This document shows, piece after piece, positions 41,862 to 51,580 of a DNA stretch of 64,000 nucleotides. The DNA is taken from NCBI RefSeq assembly GCF_030010375.1, contig NZ_JASCRY010000004.1:1-64000 (forward strand), read 5' to 3'. The notes under the pieces are model-generated. The model was not told where the DNA came from. It was given only the letters and a program-made list of their open reading frames with translations, and made no database searches. Numbering within the stretch: the stretch's first letter is position 1; each line of letters opens with the position of its first letter. This DNA is from Flavobacterium yafengii. GTDB lineage: Bacteria; Bacteroidota; Bacteroidia; Flavobacteriales; Flavobacteriaceae. The translations under genes and the position numbers were made by a program.

Positions 41862-44800
41862 ATGAAACAACTCAAATTATTTTTATTTACAATTGTGCTG
41901 ACAGTATTTGTCGGCAATAAAAACTTTGCTCAAACTACTCAAGCATCCATATCAGGTATTGTTTTAGGCAGTAATTCAGAACCTATTAAAGATGCGATGG
42001 TTCAAATTAAAAATGAATCAACTGGATTTAAAACCAACTCTTTGTCTAACTTCAAAGGTGTTTTTACTTTCAAGGAACTCCCATTAGGCGGACCTTACAC
42101 GATTAGCATTACAACTTTAGGTTATGGAGAACAACAGCGCTCCGGCTACACTTTAAATCAAGGTGATTTAATAAATATTGAAATATTAATGCAGGACGAC
42201 ATTCAAAATTTAGAAGTGGTCGAAGTTGTAGGACGAGGTTTAAAAAACAAAACAGGAAACTTAGGAGCAGCTACGGCAGTAACCGCAAAGCTGATTAATG
42301 CGCTACCGGTAAACGGAAGAAATTTTACCAGCTTAATGGATTTATCGCCTTTGAGCAGAGGCGGAAATATTTCAGGACAATTAGCCTCGTCTACTAATTA
42401 CACGCTGGACGGAATGAATGCCAAAAACCCAACTTCGGCAGGATCAACAACAAGTCGAAGCGGTGCTCCGTACTCCATATCGATTGAAGCCGTAAGAGAA
42501 TTCAAAGTGGTGACGAATCAATATGACGTAGGCTATGGTCGAAGTGGTGGCGGAACGGTGAGCGCTGTGACAAAATCAGGGACAAATGATTTTACAGGAA
42601 GCATGTTTGCCTATAATCGTGCAGATTGGCTGTCTAGCCCGTATGACATTAGAGGAAACAGACGTCAAAATGATTTTTCTACGTCACAATATGGTTTCAC
42701 TCTTGGTGGACCAATCATTAAAGATAAATTGCATTTTTTTGTAGCTTGGGATCACCAACAAGATTCGCGTCCATTAATCATAGCTGACGTTCAATCTGCA
42801 GAAGACGAATTACGTTTTAATGTTACAAGAGCTACATTAGACAATTTTGTTACTATTGCCCGAAATAAATATGGCGTTTCTAATGCGCCACAATATGGAA
42901 CTTTTGACAAAAAACGTAATTCGGATGCCGCTTTCGCTCGTATAGACTGGCAAATTAACAGTAATAACTTATTGACTGTACGCAACAATTTCACTTATGA
43001 CAATAATAAACTAGGGCTACAAGATAATACGACCATCAATTTATATGAATCGTTTGGTGATGATTTAAATATTGACAACAGTATTTTAGCTTCTTTACGA
43101 ACAAAAGTAAATGCAAGAGTTACAAATGAATTGAAAGTACAGCATTTGTATACTTTTCAGGACAGTAATCCAGGAGACCAGTTGCCTTCATACAATATCC
43201 CAAGGGCTATTGTAGAAAATGTAGCTTCAACTATTAATGGAGCAGTAAGAACTACGAATATCCAAATTGGAGGACATCGATTTGCGCAGGAAAAATTTAC
43301 CAATAATGTTTTTCAAATTGTAGATAATTTATACTTCAACACGGATAAAGTTAAATATACTTTTGGTTTTGATTTAATGCAAACCAATTCAGAATCTTTA
43401 TATGGAAGCGAAGTAAATGGTCGTTTCCATTTCAATAGTGTTGCTAATTTTGACAACTTAACACCTTATCGTTATTACAGAGAAGTACCTTTAGTAGCGG
43501 ATCCTACCGTAACTTCAAATATACTAAATGCTGGAATTTATGGCCAGTTACAAACCAAAATTGCATTGGGATTAGACCTGACTTTGGGGTTGCGATTTGA
43601 TTATGCTAAATATCCGACAGCAACATTCAATCAATTAGTTTTTGATGAATTAGGCATTCGTACAGACAATAAACTTCAGTCGGCTATCCTTCAACCGAGA
43701 GTACAATTATCTTGGGATGTAAATGAAAACCACAAAGATTATATTCGTTTAGGAGCTGGAATTTTTGCATCCGATTTGAATAACTATGCGGTTATCAATA
43801 ATTTATATTTTGATGGAAATCATACCGCTACAGTAGATGTACGATCACCAAATGTTCCTATGCCAAATTTCATTGATTACCGAAATAATTATGCCAGCAT
43901 ACCCACTTTGGATGCGTTTCAATTACCAACTATTAATTTCACAGGAACAGATGCAAAAGTACCAGTAGTGTATAAAGCCAATATATCCTATTCCCATTTC
44001 TTCACTGATAAATTGAAAGCAGGAATTGCAGGTTATGCAACTCTAGGACGCAACAACTATGTTTATGTAGACCGAAATATGGTTGCAAATCCATTTTTTA
44101 CTTTGGCCAATGAAGGAGATCGTGGCGTATATGTTCCAGCAAGTTCAATGCCTGCAAATGGAGCCGGAGACTGGATGCAAGGACGCATCAGCAATAAATT
44201 AGGACGTGTATTAGAATTAAACAGCGAGGGTAAAGTAAATCAATTTGCAATGGTCGTAGATGCTACGTATCGTTATTTTAAAGATGGTGAAATATCGGCC
44301 AGCTATACCTTGAATGACACAAAAGACAATACTTCATTTAATGGAAACGTTGCTAACACAGCAACTTTAGTTTTACCGGTAGAAGATGACCCAAGAGACT
44401 TGAGCAAAATGAGTTATTCTGACAATCATTTCCGTCATAAAGTGGTGTTTTATGGAACATTGCCTACTTTTTATGGTATCAGTGTTGGTGTTCGTTATTC
44501 TGGAATCGGTGGTACACGCTACAGCTTACTTTCAGGAGGAAATACAAACGCCGATTTTGTCTCTGCTTCTAATGATTTGGCCTATATTTTTGACATCAAT
44601 AATCCAGCGGTTCCCCAAAATATAAAAACAGGATTACAAACCATACTTAACAACCCAGCAGCAAGTCAAAGTTTGAAAGATTACATTAATAAATACTCCG
44701 GTAAATTAGCCGAAAGAAACGGAGGAATAAATGAGTTCTATGGTCTTGTTGATGTAAGAATTAGCAAAAAAATTACGTTAGGCAAAAAACAATTCCTAGA

Positions 44801-45038
44801 ATTTACAGCTGATATATTTAATGTTGCCAATTTATTAAATAAAGAATGGGGTGTAAACAAATCCCTTAGTAGTCAATCATTGTATGCTTTAGGGACACCA
44901 GCATCAGGAACAACAGCCGCAGTTCCCGGATTTGACAGTACTAGACAACAATTTAATTACAGAGTCAACAATGCTGGACTTCCTTCGCTTTCAGGAAATC
45001 CATTTCAAATACAAATTGGATTTAAATATGCTTTTTAA
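41862..45038 (+). CDS. Oar-like TonB-dependent outer membrane receptor
   Basis: This 1058-residue protein has a signal peptide (cleavage near NKNFAQ) and a carboxypeptidase-regulatory-like beta-sandwich (about 28-110: ISGIVLGSNSEPIKDAMVQIKN). Next come a plug domain (AALPVNGRNFTSLMDLSPL type, then SIEAVREFKVVTNQYDVGYG and GGTVSAVTKSGTNDF) and a long beta-barrel ending in the outer-membrane signal IQIGFKYAF. It belongs to the Oar/CarbReg TonB receptor group, not SusC, as no SusD gene is nearby. The substrate is unknown; peptides, siderophores or adhesion are options. A terminator follows, then a TonB gene. Confidence 0.9.
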   Translation: MKQLKLFLFTIVLTVFVGNKNFAQTTQASISGIVLGSNSEPIKDAMVQIKNESTGFKTNSLSNFKGVFTFKELPLGGPYTISITTLGYGEQQRSGYTLNQGDLINIEILMQDDIQNLEVVEVVGRGLKNKTGNLGAATAVTAKLINALPVNGRNFTSLMDLSPLSRGGNISGQLASSTNYTLDGMNAKNPTSAGSTTSRSGAPYSISIEAVREFKVVTNQYDVGYGRSGGGTVSAVTKSGTNDFTGSMFAYNRADWLSSPYDIRGNRRQNDFSTSQYGFTLGGPIIKDKLHFFVAWDHQQDSRPLIIADVQSAEDELRFNVTRATLDNFVTIARNKYGVSNAPQYGTFDKKRNSDAAFARIDWQINSNNLLTVRNNFTYDNNKLGLQDNTTINLYESFGDDLNIDNSILASLRTKVNARVTNELKVQHLYTFQDSNPGDQLPSYNIPRAIVENVASTINGAVRTTNIQIGGHRFAQEKFTNNVFQIVDNLYFNTDKVKYTFGFDLMQTNSESLYGSEVNGRFHFNSVANFDNLTPYRYYREVPLVADPTVTSNILNAGIYGQLQTKIALGLDLTLGLRFDYAKYPTATFNQLVFDELGIRTDNKLQSAILQPRVQLSWDVNENHKDYIRLGAGIFASDLNNYAVINNLYFDGNHTATVDVRSPNVPMPNFIDYRNNYASIPTLDAFQLPTINFTGTDAKVPVVYKANISYSHFFTDKLKAGIAGYATLGRNNYVYVDRNMVANPFFTLANEGDRGVYVPASSMPANGAGDWMQGRISNKLGRVLELNSEGKVNQFAMVVDATYRYFKDGEISASYTLNDTKDNTSFNGNVANTATLVLPVEDDPRDLSKMSYSDNHFRHKVVFYGTLPTFYGISVGVRYSGIGGTRYSLLSGGNTNADFVSASNDLAYIFDINNPAVPQNIKTGLQTILNNPAASQSLKDYINKYSGKLAERNGGINEFYGLVDVRISKKITLGKKQFLEFTADIFNVANLLNKEWGVNKSLSSQSLYALGTPASGTTAAVPGFDSTRQQFNYRVNNAGLPSLSGNPFQIQIGFKYAF

Positions 45039-45070
45039 ATCCTACTAGAAAATAATTTAATACCAGAGCA

Positions 45071-45104
45071 AGGCGCATTCATTGATTTGAATGCGCTTTT
45101 TTTA
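45071..45104 (+). terminator. Terminator of the TonB-dependent receptor gene
   Basis: GCGCATTCA pairs with TGAATGCGC around a 6-base loop, followed by seven or more T. Confidence 0.9.
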
Positions 45105-45294
45105 TGAATTCATTTAAATTTAAGAACTAACTGCCAAAATTAACCAACGTTATCGTTAAATAAATAAACATAAAGCCAAATAAATCAAAAATAATTATTA
45201 AATTTATATACTAAAATTCTTATTTTACACGTTATAAAATAAAAACATCTCTGCTTATGATTTAATTACTACTTAACCACTAAATCCATAAATT

Positions 45295-46116
45295 ATGTCA
45301 AAACTAAGCATTTACGAGACCGGTTGGATTAACCTTGTTTTCCAAGACCGAAACAAAGAATATGGAGCGTATCAATTGCGTCAGGAAAGTACTAAAACAT
45401 CATTAACGGCACTTTTTATGGGTGTATTATTTTTATCGGGGGCTTTAAGTATTCCCGTAATCATTACCTATTTGAATCCCAATAAAGGAATCACGATAGG
45501 TATTCCTGAACTTACAAATACCGTGGTCCAACTTACTGACATAATTCCGAATCAGCTTGAAGAAAAAAAGACACTTCCTCAGATAAAAACTAAAAGTGTA
45601 GAAGTCCCCGTTAAAAGTGCCCAACTTGTTAATCCTGTAATTGTTCAGGCTTCACAAGCAAATCAAGACATTGCAAAAAACACCGACAATACTACCATAA
45701 CAAATACAACTTCAGAGGGAACTGGAACTGTAGGTATAAATACAACTTCTTCTTCAGGAACTGGAACTGAAACCGTAACACCTGTTGATCTGGGAAATAC
45801 TATTGTCAATAGCGTTTCGCTGGATAAACTTCCTGAATTCCCCGGTGGAATTAATAAGTTTTATAATTATGTGGGTAATAATTTTGAAAAACAAGAAATA
45901 GACGGTAACGGTTCGATTCGCGTATATGTTTCTTTTGTAATTGAAAGAGACGGAAGCATGACTGACATTCAGGTAAAAAGAGACCCTGGCTATGGCTTGG
46001 GCAGAGAAGCCGTTCGAGTATTGAAATCCTTGAAAACAAAATGGTCTCCGGGAATGATTAACGGAAAAGCAGTGCGAACCGCTTATAACCTTCCCATTAC
46101 GGTACAGATGAATTAA
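45295..46116 (+). CDS. Energy transducer TonB
   Basis: This 273-residue protein has a cytoplasmic motif common in Bacteroidota TonBs (NLVFQDRNKEYGAYQLRQ) and one transmembrane helix (about 39-60). A low-complexity periplasmic linker is rich in Thr, Ser, Gly and Pro, and a TonB C-terminal domain follows (LPEFPGGINKFYNYV, VSFVIERDGSMTDIQVKRDPGYGLGREAVRVLKSL). The hallmark W.PG..NGK is present (KWSPGMINGKAV). It passes proton-motive energy to outer-membrane receptors, plausibly including the receptor just upstream. No exbB or exbD lies in the window. Confidence 0.92.
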   Translation: MSKLSIYETGWINLVFQDRNKEYGAYQLRQESTKTSLTALFMGVLFLSGALSIPVIITYLNPNKGITIGIPELTNTVVQLTDIIPNQLEEKKTLPQIKTKSVEVPVKSAQLVNPVIVQASQANQDIAKNTDNTTITNTTSEGTGTVGINTTSSSGTGTETVTPVDLGNTIVNSVSLDKLPEFPGGINKFYNYVGNNFEKQEIDGNGSIRVYVSFVIERDGSMTDIQVKRDPGYGLGREAVRVLKSLKTKWSPGMINGKAVRTAYNLPITVQMN

Positions 46117-46125
46117 ATATAAAAG

Positions 46126-46158
46126 AAAAGCTTCAATTAATTTTGAAGCTTTTCTTTT
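46126..46158 (+). terminator. Terminator of the TonB gene
   Basis: AAAAGCTTCAA pairs with TTGAAGCTTTT around a 6-base loop, followed by CTTTTT. Confidence 0.88.
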
Positions 46159-46212
46159 TAATATCTTTTTATTTTTTTTACATTTTATCCTAAAACAACA
46201 AAAAGTCCTAAT

Positions 46213-46285
46213 CTAACCCTGATTGCAGTGATATCCCATGCATTTTTTTGCATGGATATAACGAAAAGCAGGACGACTATTCACT
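46213..46285 (+). ncRNA. Structured RNA-like element, copy 2 (short form)
   Basis: CCTG (46218-46221) pairs with CAGG (46269-46272). Conserved GATTGCAGTG follows on the left and ATAACGAAAAGC on the right. The inner arm ATATCC-(C)-ATGCA pairs with TGCATGGATAT (46231-46259), 11 pairs with one bulged C. The same architecture with different paired bases occurs at 57665 (minus), and a long form at 19411. It lies between the TonB terminator and lipA. Confidence 0.6.
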
Positions 46286-46374
46286 AAAAACAAGAAAATA
46301 TTGTGCTCCAAAAGCATCGGCTTCTCTTTCTTCAAATAAACAAATAAAGGAATCCACAAATAAACTACATTCCT

Positions 46375-46382
46375 TATCTTTG
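46375..46382 (+). promoter_or_regulatory. Bacteroidota -7 box TATCTTTG ahead of lipA
   Basis: This is an exact TAnnTTTG match 18 bases before the lipA ATG, predicting a leader of about 10-12 bases. No clear TTG at -33. Confidence 0.6.
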
Positions 46383-46400
46383 TGCTCTGAAAATTGATAT

Positions 46401-47270
46401 ATGGAAACTGTTTTAGAAAATACTTTACCTGTAGGAAAACCAAAATGGTTGAAGGTAAAACTCCCAATAGGCCAAAAATATACGGAGCTTCGCGGCTTAG
46501 TTGATAAATATAGTTTGAACACGATTTGTACTTCGGGAAGTTGCCCAAACATGGGTGAATGCTGGGGCGAAGGAACTGCAACATTTATGATTTTAGGGAA
46601 TGTGTGTACGCGTTCTTGTGGTTTTTGTGGGGTAAAAACCGGAAGACCAGAAACTGTAGATTGGGATGAGCCGGAAAAAGTGGCGCGTTCTATCAAAATT
46701 ATGAACATAAAACATGCCGTAATTACAAGTGTTGACAGAGATGATTTGAAAGATGGCGGATCAATTATTTGGATAGAAACCGTGAAAGCCATTCGCAGAA
46801 TGAACCCAAACACAACGCTGGAAACTCTGATTCCAGATTTTCAAGGCATCGAAAGAAACATTGATAGAATCGTAGACGCAAATCCTGAAGTGGTTTCGCA
46901 CAATGTAGAAACGGTACGTCGATTGACTCGTGAAGTAAGAATTCAGGCAAAATACGACCGAAGTCTTGAAGTATTGCGCTACTTAAAAGACAAAGGAATC
47001 AATAGAACAAAGTCGGGAATTATGTTGGGTCTTGGCGAACAAGAAGATGAAGTATATCAAACGATGCGAGATTTGCGTGAAGCCAATGTTGATATTGTTA
47101 CGATAGGTCAATACTTGCAACCGAGTAAAAAACACTTGCCAGTAAAGGAATTTATAACGCCGGAGCAATTTGCAAAATACGAGCAATTTGGTTTGGAATT
47201 AGGTTTCCGTCACGTAGAAAGCGGACCATTGGTTCGTTCCTCTTACAAAGCACAAAAGCATATTTTATAA
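46401..47270 (+). CDS. lipA: Lipoyl synthase
   Basis: This 289-residue radical SAM enzyme inserts two sulfur atoms into octanoyl-protein to form lipoyl cofactors of pyruvate and 2-oxoglutarate dehydrogenases. The auxiliary cluster cysteines are Cys43, Cys48 and Cys54 ([12 protein letters not shown]), and the SAM cluster is Cys69, Cys73 and Cys76 (CTRSCGFC). The RSSY-type C-terminal motif is present (VRSSYKA). All eight known signature elements that I can check by eye are intact. lipB is not in the window. Confidence 0.96.
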   Translation: METVLENTLPVGKPKWLKVKLPIGQKYTELRGLVDKYSLNTICTSGSCPNMGECWGEGTATFMILGNVCTRSCGFCGVKTGRPETVDWDEPEKVARSIKIMNIKHAVITSVDRDDLKDGGSIIWIETVKAIRRMNPNTTLETLIPDFQGIERNIDRIVDANPEVVSHNVETVRRLTREVRIQAKYDRSLEVLRYLKDKGINRTKSGIMLGLGEQEDEVYQTMRDLREANVDIVTIGQYLQPSKKHLPVKEFITPEQFAKYEQFGLELGFRHVESGPLVRSSYKAQKHIL

Positions 47271-47273
47271 ATA

Positions 47274-47321
47274 GTTTATTCGTTTATTTGTTTAATCGGT
47301 TAACCAAATAAACGAATAAAC
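47274..47321. promoter_or_regulatory. Long hairpin in the lipA-gap gap
   Basis: GTTTATTCGTTTATTTG (47274-47290) is perfectly complementary to 47305-47321. After one T-C mismatch, TTAA-TCGG-TTAA closes the loop, giving about 21 pairs. It begins 4 bases after the lipA stop and ends 17 bases before the gap start codon. A tandem CGAATAAA repeat continues to the gene. It may act as a terminator for lipA or control gap. Confidence 0.75.
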
Positions 47322-47337
47322 GAATAAACGAATCCAT

Positions 47338-48333
47338 TTGAAAACAAGAATTGCCATAAATGGTTTTGGAAGAATCGGCAGGAATTTATTCCGATTACTT
47401 TTAAACCATCCCACAATAGAAGTTGTTGCCATAAACGATATTGCTGACAAAAAAACAATGGCACATTTAGTGAAATACGACAGTATTCACGGTGTGTTAC
47501 CATTTCCGGTCAGCGATGATGAAAAAGGAATTCTGGTAGATGGAAATCATTTCTTATTTTTTCATGAAAAAAGTATTTCAAATCTAGATTGGAAAAGTTT
47601 AGACATTGATTACGTTGTAGAATCGACAGGTAAGTACAAGACTTTTGAAGAATTGAATTCCCATATTATAGCTGGTGCCAAAAAAGTGATTCTTTCTGCA
47701 CCTTCGGAAGTTGATACTATAAAAACGGTAGTGCTCGGTGTAAATGATTTTATTCTTGACGGAACTGAAACCATAATTTCGAATGCTAGTTGCACGACGA
47801 ATAATGCTGCACCGATGATTAAAGTAATCAATGAACTTTGCGGTATAGAACAGGCGTACATCACTACCATTCACTCCTACACGACAGACCAAAGTTTACA
47901 CGATCAACCCCATAAAGATTTACGTCGCGCTCGCGGGGCAAGTCAGTCTATAGTACCCACAACAACTGGAGCGGCAAAAGCATTGACAAAAATATTCCCT
48001 GAGTTTGAAGGTAAAATTGGCGGTTGTGGTATACGAGTACCCGTTCCTGATGGTTCTTTGACTGATATTACTTTCAATGTAAAACGCGCGGTGACTATAG
48101 ATGAGATTAACGCAGCTTTCAAAATTGCCGCACAAACAAATTTAAAAGGAATTTTGGATTATACCGAAGACCCTATTGTTTCTGTTGATGTGATTGGCAA
48201 TAAAAATTCATGTATATTTGATGCTCAACTAACTTCTGTTATTGATAAAATGGTAAAAGTAGTAGGATGGTATGATAATGAAATAGGCTATTCGTCTAGA
48301 ATTATTGATTTAATTCTTCTAACAAAAAAATAA
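47338..48333 (+). CDS. gap: Glyceraldehyde-3-phosphate dehydrogenase (type I)
   Basis: This 331-residue glycolytic enzyme has NAD site INGFGRIGRN (7-16), catalytic Cys152 in SNASCTTNNAAP, HSYTTDQ with the catalytic His, the RRARGASQSIVPTTTGAAKA block, and C-terminal WYDNEIGYSSR. The start is a TTG at 47338; no in-frame ATG precedes the Rossmann strand KTRIAINGFGRIG. A non-AUG start just after a large hairpin suggests low or regulated translation, so this may be a secondary GAPDH and not the main glycolytic copy (inference). Confidence 0.94.
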   Translation: MKTRIAINGFGRIGRNLFRLLLNHPTIEVVAINDIADKKTMAHLVKYDSIHGVLPFPVSDDEKGILVDGNHFLFFHEKSISNLDWKSLDIDYVVESTGKYKTFEELNSHIIAGAKKVILSAPSEVDTIKTVVLGVNDFILDGTETIISNASCTTNNAAPMIKVINELCGIEQAYITTIHSYTTDQSLHDQPHKDLRRARGASQSIVPTTTGAAKALTKIFPEFEGKIGGCGIRVPVPDGSLTDITFNVKRAVTIDEINAAFKIAAQTNLKGILDYTEDPIVSVDVIGNKNSCIFDAQLTSVIDKMVKVVGWYDNEIGYSSRIIDLILLTKK

Positions 48334-48362
48334 AATAACCCCAAGAAAAAATTCAGCTGTAA

Positions 48363-50534
48363 ATGAAGTGTTTTTTTGCTTTTATTGTTTTTTTTTACTC
48401 CTCAATGTACTCTCAGACCTATGAGGAAGTAGACAGCACAGCATATTACAGCAGTTTGAGCAATTCCAATATTCAGACTAATAATTATAAAGAGGCATTA
48501 CTGTATACTCAAAAAGCAATACGTTATGCTGAAAAAAGCAAGAACATTAAAGACCAAGCGCAGCAAACCTTCAATCTTGGGAAAATTTATTTTGATTTAA
48601 AAAAATACGATGATGCAATAGAAACATTACTGAAAAGTGCTGCATTATTTTCGAATTTCGAACCAAGTTCAGAGCGTTCTGCAACGTACTATCATATTGG
48701 CTTATGCTATATGCAAAAGCAAGATTATGACAGAGCTTCCATATACTTTGAGAGAGCCAGATCTATTAATGATAAATTAAGAATTCCTGACGTTGCTGAG
48801 TTATTAAACCTTCAAAAAGGGCTAATTTACAAATCAAAGAATAAATTAGAGTTAGCATTATCATCTTTTAAAATTATAATTGCAAAACCTGACAATGCCG
48901 TTTTGATAAACACTAAAGCAGAAGCTTTTTATCAAATAGGACAAATTGAAGCCGGCCGAAATAGGAATAACTTAGCTTTAAACTATCTAAACAAAGCATT
49001 AGAATTAAACGGTAAATCTGAAAATCTAGAACAGAAATCAAATATTTTACTTGCTTTAAGTGATGTTTATGAAAAAATGTTAGATAAAAATAATGCGTAT
49101 TTCTATCTAAAACAGCATCTCAATTTAAAAGAGAGCATCACAATTTTAAACAATGAAAGACTTGGCATAGATGATTACCAAAAGTTTAAAGAATCTGAAA
49201 GATTAAAAGAAATCGCACAAGCTAATTATGAAAATAAGGAGCAAGAAAAGGCTAATAAATTTTCTAAACTAATCAGTATTTTTGCAATTGCATTAATTTC
49301 GATCTTATCGTTATTAAGTCTATCCTTGTACAAAAATAATATCATTAGAAATCAGTCTAATTTATTATTGCAAGAAAAAAATAAAGAATTAGAGATTGCA
49401 AAAGATAAAGCAGAAAAAGCATCAAAAGCGAGATCCGAATTTTTATCAACTGTGAGCCATGAGCTCCGAACTCCCTTAAATGCCATCAATGGTATCACTC
49501 ATTTATTATTGGAAGAAAACCCAAAGAAAAATCAAATGGACTATTTGTCTTCCTTAAAATTTTCGGGGGACTATTTAACAAAATTCATCAATGAAATTTT
49601 AGAAATTAATAAAATTGATTCTAACAAATCAGAAATCGAATACACCAGTTTTAATCTGAAAAAATTATTAGAGGACATCAAACATTCTTTGAAAGAATTG
49701 GCTGTGGTGAATAACAATAATTTTAATCTTGAAGTTGATGCTGCAATTCCCGACTATTTGATTGGCGATCCTACAAAATTATCACAGATAATACTGAATT
49801 TGATCAACAACGCACTAAAATTCACAAAAAATGGAAACGTTACCGTTATAACCAATCTTAGTACATTAGAAGATAAAAAAGCTACTTTGTATTTTGAAAT
49901 AACAGATACTGGAATAGGAATACCCGAAGATAAATTAGCAAGCGTTTTTGATAGTTTTTCCCAAGGTTCCATAGAAGTGAATCGCAAATATGGTGGCACC
50001 GGTTTAGGATTGACTATCGTAAAAAAATTAATTAAAATCCTTGGCGGACATATCAAGCTTAAAAGTGTGGTAGGCGAAGGCTCTTCATTTTCATTTAACT
50101 TAGAATTCCAAATAAGTCCACTGCAGGAATCTCAAATGGAGAAAAAACCTATGATAAAATACGATGCTACTAAATTAATAAACAAGAAAATACTATTGGT
50201 TGAGGATAATAAAATCAATCAAATGATTACCAAGAAAATGTTGGATAATAAAGGAATTATCTGCGAAATAATTGATAACGGTGAGGATGCTATCGATTTA
50301 TTAAAAACTAACACATTCGATTTAGTCCTTATGGACGTCCACTTACCTGGCATAAACGGAACAATTGCAACAGAAACAATACGAACATTTGACAGTACTA
50401 CTCCTATCATTGCTCTAACTGCAATCTCATTACATGAAAACCGTGAAATGCTTTTATCGTTTGGAATGAATGAAGTAATCACTAAACCATTTGTGCCAGA
50501 GGAATTTTACAGTGTAATCGCTGAATATATATAG
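48363..50534 (+). CDS. TPR hybrid sensor histidine kinase with receiver domain
   Basis: This 723-residue protein has a signal peptide, about six TPR units in a periplasmic region (about 25-275), and one transmembrane helix (about 298-322). A coiled coil leads to HisKA with phospho-acceptor His366 (SHELRTPLNAI) and HATPase_c with NLINNALKFT, DTGIGIPEDKL and GGTGLGL. A fused receiver domain (about 603-723) has Asp658 in LMDVHLPG. Signal goes from His366 to Asp658. No separate DNA-binding regulator or HPt protein is adjacent, so the output is unclear. It lies 30 bp after gap on the same strand. Confidence 0.93.
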   Translation: MKCFFAFIVFFYSSMYSQTYEEVDSTAYYSSLSNSNIQTNNYKEALLYTQKAIRYAEKSKNIKDQAQQTFNLGKIYFDLKKYDDAIETLLKSAALFSNFEPSSERSATYYHIGLCYMQKQDYDRASIYFERARSINDKLRIPDVAELLNLQKGLIYKSKNKLELALSSFKIIIAKPDNAVLINTKAEAFYQIGQIEAGRNRNNLALNYLNKALELNGKSENLEQKSNILLALSDVYEKMLDKNNAYFYLKQHLNLKESITILNNERLGIDDYQKFKESERLKEIAQANYENKEQEKANKFSKLISIFAIALISILSLLSLSLYKNNIIRNQSNLLLQEKNKELEIAKDKAEKASKARSEFLSTVSHELRTPLNAINGITHLLLEENPKKNQMDYLSSLKFSGDYLTKFINEILEINKIDSNKSEIEYTSFNLKKLLEDIKHSLKELAVVNNNNFNLEVDAAIPDYLIGDPTKLSQIILNLINNALKFTKNGNVTVITNLSTLEDKKATLYFEITDTGIGIPEDKLASVFDSFSQGSIEVNRKYGGTGLGLTIVKKLIKILGGHIKLKSVVGEGSSFSFNLEFQISPLQESQMEKKPMIKYDATKLINKKILLVEDNKINQMITKKMLDNKGIICEIIDNGEDAIDLLKTNTFDLVLMDVHLPGINGTIATETIRTFDSTTPIIALTAISLHENREMLLSFGMNEVITKPFVPEEFYSVIAEYI

Positions 50535-50588
50535 ACTCAATAACCTGTTGGGTACAATTATTAAAAACTAATTACACCCAACTCGCTC

Positions 50589-51401
50589 CTAATAGTTTAA
50601 AATCAATTCTTTAATAAGACTTCTTACTTTTGGTTCTGCATTTTTTGCCGCTTCTAATACTTCATCGTGGGAAATCGTTCCAATACTTTCCTCGTCTCCC
50701 ATATCGGTAATTACTGAAATACCAAATGTTTCCAAATCCATATGACGTGCCACAATCACTTCGGGAACGGTTGACATTCCTACACAATCAGCACCCAGAA
50801 TTTTCACCATTTTGTATTCGGCCAAGGTTTCAAAAGTTGGACCTTGTAAACCCAGATAAATTCCTTCATGAACCTCGATGTTTAATTCTTGAGCCAGTTT
50901 AGTAGCTTTAGCTATCATTTTTCTCGAATACGGTTCACTCATATTTACAAAACGAGGCCCAAAACGTTCGTCGTTTTTTCCACGCAAAGGATGTTCTGGT
51001 GTCATATTGATATGATCTGTAATCATGACAATAGAACCCACTTTGTAACTTGGGTTTACACCTCCGGAAGCATTTGAAACTATTAATTTTTCAACGCCCA
51101 AAAACTTCATCACTCGAACTGGAAAAGTCACTTCTGTCATCGAATAGCCTTCGTAGAAATGAAATCTTCCCTGCATGGCAACGACTTTCTTATCTCCTAT
51201 TGTTCCAAAAACTAATGCCCCTTTATGACCTTGAACTGTCGAAACAGGAAAATTCAGAATTTCGCTGTACGGCAACGTATATTCTACTTTCATTTCGTCC
51301 GTAAAACTCCCTAATCCTGAACCTAAAATCACGCCATATTCTGGTGTAAAATTGATTTTTCCTTTAATCTGACTTACTGTTTCTTGTACTTGTTCCCACA
51401 T
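50589..51401 (-). CDS. Purine-nucleoside phosphorylase
   Basis: This 270-residue type II (trimeric, inosine/guanosine) PNP phosphorolyses purine nucleosides to base and ribose-1-phosphate. Signature motifs are GVILGSGLGSF at the phosphate site, PVSTVQGHKGALVFG, the block VSNASGGVNPSYKVGSIV, and GADCVGMSTVPEVIVARH with the purine-site residues. The length fits. It is transcribed towards the histidine kinase gene and separated from it by 54 bp. It acts in purine salvage. Confidence 0.94.
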   Translation of the reverse strand: MWEQVQETVSQIKGKINFTPEYGVILGSGLGSFTDEMKVEYTLPYSEILNFPVSTVQGHKGALVFGTIGDKKVVAMQGRFHFYEGYSMTEVTFPVRVMKFLGVEKLIVSNASGGVNPSYKVGSIVMITDHINMTPEHPLRGKNDERFGPRFVNMSEPYSRKMIAKATKLAQELNIEVHEGIYLGLQGPTFETLAEYKMVKILGADCVGMSTVPEVIVARHMDLETFGISVITDMGDEESIGTISHDEVLEAAKNAEPKVRSLIKELILNY

Positions 51402-51580
51402 AATTTAATCTAATTTATTTTGAAAAAACTTCATAACAAATAGTCTAAAACACTATCATTAGAAGTAATTTATAATCAAATATAGTTAAAAATATCAAGT
51501 ATGATTTAGGTGAAAAAGAATCTTTTAAAAATCAAAAAAATAATTATTTTATTATTTTAACCATAAGATAGTTACCACTT

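Noticed and set aside
41862..46116. Polysaccharide utilisation locus
   Set aside because: No SusD-like gene or glycoside hydrolase lies near; the receptor is of the Oar-like type.
46213..46813. Minus-strand frames of 123 and 178 codons
   Set aside because: They are antisense to lipA and the structured element; lipA carries all its catalytic cysteines.
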